A stretch of DNA of 64,000 nt from positions 43,462,001 to 43,526,000 of the forward strand of contig CM114273.1 in the NCBI GenBank assembly GCA_050084515.1, read 5' to 3'. Shown here piece by piece: positions 53,160 to 61,848 of the stretch. Position numbers and translations under genes: made by a program. The stretch comes from Blasia pusilla (taxonomy: Eukaryota; Marchantiophyta; Marchantiopsida; Blasiales). Under the pieces are notes generated by a model that saw only the letters and a program-made list of their open reading frames with translations, was not told the DNA's origin and ran no database searches. Each line of letters opens with the position of its first letter. Positions within the stretch are counted from its first letter, which is position 1.

Positions 53160-53525
53160 AGACGTGTTGGATTCCTACTACCTATGGGATTGCCATCATG
53201 GTATTACCAAGGACGGAGCACATATTGATACTGGATGGGTGTCACATTGCAGAGCGTACAAGATATACTGCCGAGGAAGGCGGTGGGACTCAAATCAGGT
53301 TACATGGGACCGTTATGGTGTACCTAGGGGGGGGGCCAAGGCTCTCGAATTCGCCAACATTTTCGATCCCTGTCTACAATCGGCCAGAGGAGCCACTTGT
53401 ATCCCAGGACATTCCTTTTGTACAGGAACCTAGGAGAGTTAGGAGTAAATTTGTAGATGACGAGGCTGAAGAAATCATAGACTAGGTCAAATGTACATTT
53501 CCGAGGTTCCTTCGGAGGTAATAAA
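53160..53525 (+). pseudogene. Copy A second 3' module: alternative C-terminal exon
   Basis: An open frame 53,198-53,485 encodes EHILILDGCHIAERTRYTAE, TQIRLHGTVMVYLGG, a G-run slip, then PVYNRPEEPLVSQDIPFVQE and FVDDEAEEIID, followed by a stop. An AATAAA lies at 53,520-53,525. The tail DDEAEEIID and the next about 100 bp repeat the ending at 52,764-52,843, so the 3' end was duplicated in tandem. The same arrangement exists in copy B (60,441-60,797). I do not recognise the protein segment. It may be an alternative terminal exon of the methyltransferase gene or a separate small gene. Confidence 0.5.
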
Positions 53526-54617
53526 GGACGAGATTTTTTCAACCGATAATGGTGTTTGTAAAATTTTGCTGGAAAATTTTTTTGGACTTGTGGATTGTGT
53601 TCTTTTAGCTACTCAAAATTACAATTTTGCAACCCGTATGATTCCGACGGGTTGCAACTTTAAGCTTTTTGCCCACTGCAACTTTTTAACCATTTCCAGG
53701 CAAGCTTTCGGATTCCGACATGTTGGCTGCTTGAGTGATCGAACTCTTTCTCTATGAGACCAACTTTTGACATATTGTGGCGGGCTTCTTAACTTTTGGC
53801 TCGTTCCCCTACATTTGTCAAACCAGTTGTAGGCTTCTTTTCTTGTCTAAGATGTGCAGGATTCCTACTACCTGTCGGATTGCCATTTCGGATTCCCAAC
53901 CCGCTGGATTTTCGTGGGTGCAGGGTGGAAGGGAATCACATTGAGAAATCTTTCCTTTCTTATGGTGAGCTTTCTTGCAAGGGGTGCAAGCCATCTGATT
54001 CCGATGGATTGCAAGAGTTGCAACCTATAAAATTCCGACGGGTTGGGAGGATCTGAATGAAGCGACATCACTTCCTCTTTACTCCAGATAGCTAACAATC
54101 TTTTGGTTCAATTATCGTCTCATGTGTTCACATTTCACAAAGTTGGTCTTGAGCAGACACCACTCATAACCAACAGAAAGTTGGTTATGAGGCAATTTAG
54201 GGAAGGCCATGATGCAGGCAACAATCCCTGCAAAAAGAGAGGTTGGCATCGTACTGATGCGCATCCGGGTGGTCCTCCAACAAAAATACCCATGGGCACT
54301 GCTTATTGTAGACCGAGACAGGCAATGTTAAGAAACTTAGGCTCACATGGAGAGTGATGGAAAAATGTTTGTAGTGGTCTTATGATGTCTACTTTTTTTC
54401 GCCCCCTGGAAAAAGGAGGTTTCTTTAGGGCCAAATGTGGACCACTACCTACTCTCTTCTAAAGATTTCATGAATTTGAAAGCAAACAAAAATTTCAAAT
54501 ATGTCAAAAAGTTTTGAAGAGAGGAGGCGGATTTGGCCCTTTTTTTTTAAGAGAGACTCTCCTCTCTTCCTCTCTTCCTCTCCTCTCTTACTCTCTCTTG
54601 CCAGAATACCAGCCTCC
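53526..54617. other. Spacer between copies A and B, with palindromes
   Basis: Palindromes at 53,629-53,655 and 53,700-53,726, and weaker ones at 53,895-54,050. Then comes a CT-rich tract ending CCAGAATACC at 54,601-54,610. The end of copy B (60,798-61,848) repeats this spacer, including the same tract. Confidence 0.8.
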
Positions 54618-54844
54618 ATGAGAGATGAGGAATTCAGAAAGACGATTGAGGGGACGGAATTCCGTTGGATGCGGAACCTGTATTTCTTCATATGGGATGG
54701 AAACCACACATTCATGGCATGGACCCAGTTTGCAGAGGAGCGACAAAACTCATTGGAGGCGCATTTTTGCGTGAAGGCAGTTGTGCTACATCCATACCCT
54801 CATCACATGGCGACGGTGGAGATGGCCATGCATGCCATGAACAA
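54618..54844 (+). pseudogene. Copy B exon 2 (5'-truncated ParB-like domain)
   Basis: Begins at ATGAGAGAT, corresponding to 38,895 in copy A, with the spacer tract directly upstream. Exon 1 and the first half of the ParB-like domain are missing. It encodes MRDEEFRKTIEGTEFRWM, FFIWDGNHTFMAW and HPYPHHMATVEMAMHAMN, ending at GTAAGT. The motif Arg of GNHR is Thr here. The tandem-duplication junction therefore falls inside exon 2, and this copy has no visible promoter of its own. Confidence 0.75.
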
Positions 54845-54874
54845 GTAAGTTTCCTCTTCCTTTATTTTGATTGG

Positions 54875-55566
54875 TGCAAACCGTCGGACTCCGACAAGTT
54901 GTTTAACTAGTGGTAACAAAACTGGTCGAAGTCCGACGAGTTGCTTGACTGGCCACTCTTTTTTGGATGTTTTTGGCCGAAAGAAACTCGTCGGAGTCCG
55001 ACAAGTTGCTTGACTAGCCATTGTTTTTAGGATGTTTTTGGACGAAAGCAACTCGTCGGAGTCCGACAAGTTTCTTGACTGGCCACTATTTTTTTGATGT
55101 TTTTGGTTGAAAGCAACTCGTAGTAGTCCGACAAGTTGCTTGACTGGATGTTGTTTTTAGGATGTTTTTGGCCGAAAGAAACTCATCGGAGTCCGACGAG
55201 TTGCTTGACTGGCCGCTGTTTTTTGGATGTTTTTGGCCGAAAGCAACTCGTCGGACTTCGACGGGTTGCATTCGTCGGCACGGGAAGGTGATCGGAGTAG
55301 GGGAGCTTGATTTTTGGCGTCAAATTGCAAATTTACTTGAAATTGCGCAACCTGTCGGACTCCGACGGGTTGATATGTTCACTTTTCTCGTGGAGACCAC
55401 TCTCTGAATACAAATTATCTGACAACCCGTCGGACTCCGATGGGTTGAAACCAGGCAATCACAAATCTGAATGCAATCCGTCGGACTCAGATGGGTTGCA
55501 AAATTTAGCTCGTAGCTACCATTCCGACCATGAGGTGTGATGACCTGTCGGAGTCTGAAGGGTTGC
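54875..55566. repeat. Palindrome array III in copy B intron 2
   Basis: Eleven units at about 54,875, 54,915, 54,982, 55,048, 55,113, 55,178, 55,243, 55,347, 55,422, 55,473 and 55,540. Steps are about 65 bp in the middle. It is homologous to array II, but arms are more often mismatched. Confidence 0.92.
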
Positions 55567-55616
55567 AGGAACCCATGTAGCTTGCGAAATTTCTTAAATT
55601 GAGTTTGGATGTGGAG

Positions 55617-57652
55617 GATTGTATCTGAGGGGAATGTCACCCACCACTGGATCCAAGATTGCGATCGGGTGAAGAAAGTGCTAACGACGCACCCGACAGA
55701 GTACAAGGGTTTCTTGGGGGACGCCCTTGTAAATGAGATGCAGGCAAAGGGGGCTCAAATAAAAAAAAGACTTGGGCAAATACATTTATTTCCCAAGATG
55801 CAGCCGTGACAATCCTTTGTTGGTCGAAGATACAGGCCGCCAAGAAGAGCGCTTCATTGGAGCTGGAGCGGAGGGAGAAAGTGTCTGTGTCTGAGTGTGC
55901 TAAGTTTATCCAAGCTGCAGTATCTGCAGCTACGAAGTACACTGCAAGCAAGATGCACCGCTACATCGCCATTCTCAACCCCGAACTTGGCCCCGATTTC
56001 TACAAGGAGCTGAAGGCGATAATCAAGCGCCAGCGGAAGAGGGATGAAGATCCGTAGGGTTGGATTGGGGAGAAAGTGTCTCTCAACCGCGTCCATCGAT
56101 TTGCCTTGTCTGGAATTTCGGAATTTAGGAGAATCCGACTTATGAAAATCAGTCTCGAGGGCACAGAGGCCCAAAAGAGGACGGCATACCATCCTCCGGG
56201 TGTCTCTGATCCAGTGATCTCCCACTTGCTCCGTGAATGGTCATTCTGGGACGCGTTGCGGCTTCTTGGGAAGTCCATGCTCGTGGATCTCCAGGCGGAG
56301 CTGAAAAAAATAGAGCCAGTTCCGGAGGAAGCAAACCTGGAGAGTGTTGAAGATTTTGAACTTTGGATGGATGACATGCAGGACAAGCCCATAAAAAACC
56401 CAGGCTTCAGGATGATGTTCAAGGATCACATCCTCCCTCACGCAGACCTTGATGAAGAAATAGAGGCAAAGAAAAGGGATTTTGCAAAGAAAAAGAGAGA
56501 TCTTCAAGAGCAGACGGCCGATGCATCTCGACTAAGAGCTGCCCAACGCATGGTCTTCAGGTACCTCGTCCATTGTAAGAATGTAGGTACGTGGCAAAAA
56601 ATACCGGCAGCCTGCAAATTGTGGGCTTCTCTGCCTGATGGAGAGACATTTTCCATGTACGACATGGAGATGGCTCAAAGCATGTCCGACTGGGAGGTGG
56701 AGAATTTCCCGATCCAGCTGGACTTCAATGACCCTGAGGACATAACCGATAAAAATCTACGCCTACTCTATGATGCAGCGGCCGTAGGTAGGGACGACAT
56801 CCCCAATTTTGTGCAGCCTGAAGACTTTTTCGAAGGAGATGCGGAGGAGCAAGCCATCGAGACAGTGGAGTTGGTATCCAAGTTTGTCACCACCAAGGAC
56901 AAATGTACATCAGGTCTCAAAGCCAAGGCGAGGGGATCGAAGAATTCTGAGGCCGATCCTTCCCAAAAATAGGCTGAGAATTCAAGGCAAGAGGCGGAAT
57001 CGTCCGGGCGAGCGGGGAGAGAGGGTCGGACCAGGTCCTCCGCAAAAAAACTCCACCTGAGTTTGAGGTTATAGAAACCCCAACAAGCCAACCACAGACT
57101 CGGGAGAAGCGGAAGCAAGAGGTGCCAATTTTGTCCCGGGGAGCAGACCAGGATGTGGAATACACTCCATCATCCTTGGGAAGACATAGAGAAACAACGA
57201 CCCGGACAAGAGCCATCATTCACTGCACAAATCTTCTGGATGAGTTGAAAAGTTTTAGTTCCCAAGCATCGACACCCACCATTGAAAAATTGACAACGCT
57301 GGGACGGAAGCTTCGACAAAACGGGCACGCTCTCTGGACGGTCCATGGGGAGGTCGAGGAGGTGGCGGTGGATCTCCTCGTCGCTGATTTGCCCTCGGGG
57401 TTGCGCTTGTAGGATCCGTCCGACGGTGTCCCAGACTGGAATGCCCCTCTTTCTTATGACCAGATTGCGCTCCTGTTTTCCTTTGCAGACCCTTATCTCA
57501 ATGACACGGGCTATTTCTTGGTTTTGACTGGAGGGAGCAAGGATGAGCTCTTCAACCTCCAGTGCGTCAAAAGGTCGCTGAAGTGGAGGACGGTGCAATC
57601 GTGGGTCATCAAGAACGAGTACCCACTCCAATCCGCAACGAGTCAAATCCGG
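55617..57652 (+). pseudogene. Copy B exon 3 (central region and methyltransferase motif IV)
   Basis: Uninterrupted by any element, so it shows the exon that the gypsy insertion split in copy A. It runs from IVSEGNVTHHWIQDCDRVKK through the helical region, a 298-codon open stretch (56,076-56,972) and the 57,122-57,412 block ending VAVDLLVADLPSGLRL, then DWNAPLSYDQIALLFSF, FLVLTGGSKDELFN and VQSWVIKNEYPL before a GTAAGG donor. A-run frameshifts occur at about 55,766 and 57,044. A TAG lies at 56,056 where copy A has sense, and a TAG follows GLRL, where copy A has TGA at the same position. Motif IV is DLPS, as in copy A. Confidence 0.72.
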
Positions 57653-57689
57653 GTAAGGGCTCTAAATTTGTATCCAAATTATCTTGCTC

Positions 57690-57812
57690 CGACGGGTTGC
57701 ATCTCTGCATGCAACCCGTCGGATTGTCTAAGCTGGAGACTTTGGTGGTGCAATCCGTCTGAAAGTGACGGGTTGCAAATTTACCTCAAGTCTCTATTGG
57801 GTGAATGCAACC
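57690..57812. repeat. Palindromes at the start of copy B intron 3
   Basis: Inverted CCGACGGGTTGC and GCAACCCGTCGG arms around 57,690-57,725, another pair near 57,750-57,777, and the left arm of the interrupted palindrome from 57,806. Confidence 0.8.
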
Positions 57813-57820
57813 CGTCGGAA

Positions 57821-59103
57821 CCGGTGTCGTGTCGAGAGTCTTTCTTCGAGCAAGGGCGGGCCTTCTAGCTGCGGTAGATGCGGTTGATGCAAGGTGAACT
57901 CTCTAATAAGTTCTCCTTTTTCAATATAAAATTATGATGTACACTCTCCATTCTCTCACGACAGGTATCACAAATGGAAGTGCCGAGGCGATCACTTCTT
58001 CGTAACATCGGACCCCAAAATTCCTAACTATAAAATCCCTATAAACTATTTTACGCTTGTACACGAGGAAGATAGCACAACTAGTGTTAAACCCTACTTG
58101 AGCAGGCCTATTGACATCCATGGATCGCTATATAAGGACATACAAAGTATAATCTCATGTCCTTCCATATGTGACAATAGGAAGAATCACCGGAGTTGGA
58201 GATTGCATGACCTGGTTCATGAACGCCTCCCCAAAGTGATAAACTAAATAGCGAGTGAACCAGTGCCTATCTACAAAGAGGACCTTGACATGGTAAGGAT
58301 TGAGGAAAGGAAAGTCGGGCACAGCTCGTGCTCCACCCGTATCCATGCTTGACACACATTCTCTACTCTCCTCAAGAATGGGTTTTGGCGGAGTTATTCT
58401 CCCAAGAGGGGTAATCCACTCTCATTGGGGAAGTAACAAGCCAAAACTTCCGCTATTTTAGTATGACTAAACTCCTCTACGGTGAAAAACCTCTCATCCC
58501 CACACACACACACACCACACTCTAGAAATCTCTCAAAGAATAGACCATAGTCAAGTTACTCTCCCAAGAGGGGTGATCCACTCTCATTGGAAGAGCAAGC
58601 AATCCCAAAGCCATACACTCAAGAGAGACACGAGAGACTCAAGATGTGGAATAGAAGGTGATGAACCCTTGAAGGTCCCTCCTCTTTATATACTCACAAG
58701 GGATCCACAAGAGTACGAAATAGAGCTTATCTTATCTTGTGCCACATGGCTTCCTCTCAAGGCTTAGCCAATCACATTTTGACACAAGTAGATTTCCTCT
58801 TATCTCTTCCAAAATATCCTCTTTTACCCACATGATATTTTCCAAATTACTCCAACTAACCTAGCCACCAACCAAGACTACTTTTGCTTTTCATTAAAGC
58901 AACTACTTTACTTTTATAAAGTCATCTTTTATTTATTACCTCCTTTTCCTAAAGTTGGGCCTGCATAAAAGAGGCACCATAAAGAGGTTTAAACATAAGA
59001 ATCTCCTTTTTATAAGCCAATTTACTTAATACTAATGAAACTCTATCTAACACTTAATGACGAAGGAGTTTACACACTGGTTGATTTTACTATACGACAC
59101 CGG
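57821..59103. mobile_element. 1.28-kb insertion with 10-bp TIRs, putative DNA transposon
   Basis: Left end CCGGTGTCGT (57,821-57,830) and right end ACGACACCGG (59,094-59,103) are perfect inverted repeats. The flanks are the two arms of one palindrome (GCAACCCGTCGGAA on the left, ACGGGTTGC on the right), whose uninterrupted counterpart in copy A is 51,895-51,921. The interior is AT-rich, unlike its surroundings, with a direct repeat of CTCTCCCAAGAGGGGT at about 58,397 and 58,559. It contains no transposase. No clear target duplication was found. It could be a non-autonomous transposon, or a larger rearrangement whose exact ends I have misplaced. Confidence 0.5.
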
Positions 59104-59454
59104 ACGGGTTGCAAGTGCTTATGCTTTTCCTTGGGTTTCTGGAATGATGCAACGCGTCTGAATCCGACGGGTTTCTCTTAGCCAACCATGGGTTGCTCTA
59201 AGCTAGCAACATGTCGCCTTCTGACGGGTTGCTCATGGCAAAAAAAATCACTAACACTTGTAAAAAAACCTGTCGAACTCCTACAGGTTGCTCCAATGTT
59301 AGGACTATAACTAAGTTCTCTGGGGTTAAGCGAAGTTCTTTGGAAACGAATTGCACATTGTGTCACCATTCTGATAGTATACCTTTCTTCTTATTGCATA
59401 CTGAAATTAGCTCTTTCTTGTTGCTGACAATTTTTCCAACTTGCTTCTTTACAG

Positions 59455-59983
59455 ATGGACCGGACCACTCTTTTGTCTACTGTTTTGTAAGGCCCGAGCA
59501 CAACTTCCAAGTGTTTCAGATCCTCAATCCAATGGATCCATGCTCTAATGGGTACAGCTTAGATAGTTTATACAATTCCACCCCCCCTTCCCCCCGGGAA
59601 TTTACATGGAAAATGGTACCCCCTTACTTGGAAGAATGGAAAAGTCACCGGCGTTGAAGCAAACGCTCATCGAGCTCTGGTGAAGGCCGGGTGACTTGGT
59701 GTACGACTTAGTGGGCCTTTCAGGGGCGAGTATCACAGGCGCCTGGCAGAGTGGCAGGAACATTCTCTACCTTGAGGGAAGGCACGAACTGTTTGTCCTT
59801 TGCAAAGAGGCAAAGGCAAATTACGACAGGCTAGTTGGGGCGTACAACTCTCCTTCGAAGCCGACAACTCCGGTTCCAGACCCATCATTGGTAGTGACAC
59901 CATCGTCACTTCCCACGATTCCAAAAATCGGGAGGGCAAGGCCGACAGTAATTCAAGAGGAGCTCTCGAACGATGACGAGTGA
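59455..59983 (+). pseudogene. Copy B exon 4: methyltransferase motifs X and I
   Basis: Starts after TTCTTTACAG, as in copy A. DHSFVYCFVRPEHNFQVF leads to a C-run with a frameshift, then EKSPALKQTLIELW, a TGA stop, RPGDLVYDLVGLSGASITGA and GRNILYLEGRHELFVLC, ending LSNDDE. PGDLVYD is closer to the family consensus than copy A's PDDLVFD. The GSG of the SAM loop reads GAS. A 6-bp CGGACC duplication lies at the exon start. It is inactive. Confidence 0.7.
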
Positions 59984-60029
59984 GTTCAAAGACATCAAGG
60001 ATCCACCTTTACCGCAGCGTTTTGGAGTA

Positions 60030-60110
60030 GGGATTTATTTGATGACGAGGCAGAAGAATTCATAGAATAGATCAAATGTATAGTTCCAAGCTTCCTTCGG
60101 ATGTAATAAA
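60030..60110 (+). other. Copy B first 3' end with poly(A) signal
   Basis: LFDDEAEEFIE then a stop at about 60,070, and AATAAA at 60,105-60,110. It matches 52,764-52,843. Confidence 0.5.
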
Positions 60111-60213
60111 GGACAAGAGTTTTTCAAACGATGATGGTGTTTGTAAAGGTTTGTTGAATATCTTTTTTGGTCTTGAAGATTGTGATCGTCTATGTACTCC
60201 GACACTTCATATT

Positions 60214-60310
60214 GCAACCCGTCGGATTGCCACGGGTTGCAACTTTTCACTTTTTGACCACTACACCTTTTTAACCACTTCCAGGCAACCTGTCGGATTC
60301 CGACGGGTTG
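60214..60310. repeat. Two palindromes in copy B 3' region
   Basis: At 60,214-60,240 and 60,284-60,310, the counterparts of 52,949-53,046. Confidence 0.85.
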
Positions 60311-60440
60311 GCTGCTTGAGTGATCGGACTCTTTCCCTGTTAGTCCAACTTTACAGGCATTCTGGCGGGCTTCTTCACTTTGGCACCTTCCCCTAGTTTC
60401 GTCAAACAAGTCTTAGGCTTCTTCTCTTCTCTAAGACGAG

Positions 60441-60797
60441 TTGGATTCCTACTACCTGCATGAGGACATGATGGTGTCTCCAAGGATGGAGCACATATTG
60501 ATACTGGATGGATGTCACCTTGTAGAGCGTACAAGATTTACTACCGAGGAAGGCGATGGGACTCAAATCAGGTTACATGGGACTGTTATGGTATACCTAG
60601 GGGGGTGCCAAGGCTCTCGAATTCGCCAATATTTTCGATCCCCGTCTACAATCGGCCAGAGGAGCCACTTGTATCCCAGGACATTCCTTTTGTACAGGAA
60701 CCTAAGAGAGTTAGGAGTAAATTGATAGATGACGAGGCTGAAGAAATCATAGATTAGATCAAATGTACATTTCCGAGATTCCTTTGGATGTAATAAA
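60441..60797 (+). pseudogene. Copy B second 3' module: alternative C-terminal exon
   Basis: Encodes SPRMEHILILDGCHLVERTR, TQIRLHGTVMVYLGG and, after a one-base slip, RLSNSPIFSIPVYNRPEEPL to LIDDEAEEIID and a stop at about 60,757. AATAAA lies at 60,792-60,797. It is the counterpart of 53,160-53,525. It extends further upstream in frame (LDSYYLHEDMMV), while copy A shows a frame change there. Function unknown. Confidence 0.5.
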
Positions 60798-61848
60798 GGA
60801 CAAGATTTTTTCAACCGATAATGGTGTTTGTAAAAGTTTGCTGAATATTTTTTTGGACTTGTCAATTGTGTTTGTCTAGCTACTCAGAATGTTTATTTTG
60901 CAACCCGTCTGATTTCGACGAGTTGCAACTTTTCACTTTTTCACCACTGCAACTTTTTAACCATTTCCAAGCAAGCTGTTGGATTCCGACAGGTTGGCTG
61001 CTTGAGTGATCGGACTTTTTCCCTATGAGACCAACTTCTGAGGCATTGTGGCAGGCTTCTTCACTTTTGGCTCGTTCCCCTAATATTTTCAAACCAGTTG
61101 TAGGCTTCTTTTCTTCTCTAAGACGTGTTGGATTCCTAAAGCCTGTCGGATTGCCATTTCGGATTCCCAACCAATTGGATCTTCGTGGATGCAGGGTGGA
61201 ATGGAATCACTTCTCAAAATATTTCCTTTGTTATGGTGAGTTTTCTTGCAAGGGGTGCAAGCCATCTGATTCCGACGGGTTGCAAGAGTTGCAACCTGTA
61301 AAATTTTGACAGATTGGGAGGGGTCCAGCTTCTTGGTTTCTCAAATTTAGGATCTGAATGAAGGGACATCAGTTCCTCTTTACTCCAGACAACTAACAAT
61401 CTTTTGGTTCAATTATCGTCTCCTGTGTTCACATTTCACAAAGTTGGTCTTTATTTGAACCTTTCATTGAGATGAGATTGCTACTTCTGGTCACATTATT
61501 TGCCAAAGGTCCTCCAAAAAAAATAGCCGTGGGCACAACCTACTGTAGACTAAGACACGCAATGTGAAAAAACTTAGGCTCACATGGAGAGTGATGGGAA
61601 AATGTTTGTAGTGGTCTTATGATGTCTACTAGTTTTTCACCCCGTGCAAAAAGGAGGTTTCTTTAGGCCCGAATGTGGACCACTACCTACTCTCTTCTAA
61701 AGATTTCATGAATTTGAAAGCAAACAAAAATTTCAAATATGTCAAAAAGTTTTGAAGAGAGGAGACGGATTTGGCCCTTTTTTTGGAAGAGAGACTCTCC
61801 TCTCTTCCTCTCTTCCTCTCCTCTCTTCCTCTCTCCTGCCAGAATACC
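60798..61848. other. Copy B 3' spacer with palindromes
   Basis: Palindromes at 60,899-60,925 and 60,970-60,996 and weaker ones to 61,315, then the CT-rich tract ending CCAGAATACC at 61,839-61,848, where copy B homology stops. Repeats 53,526-54,610. Confidence 0.8.
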
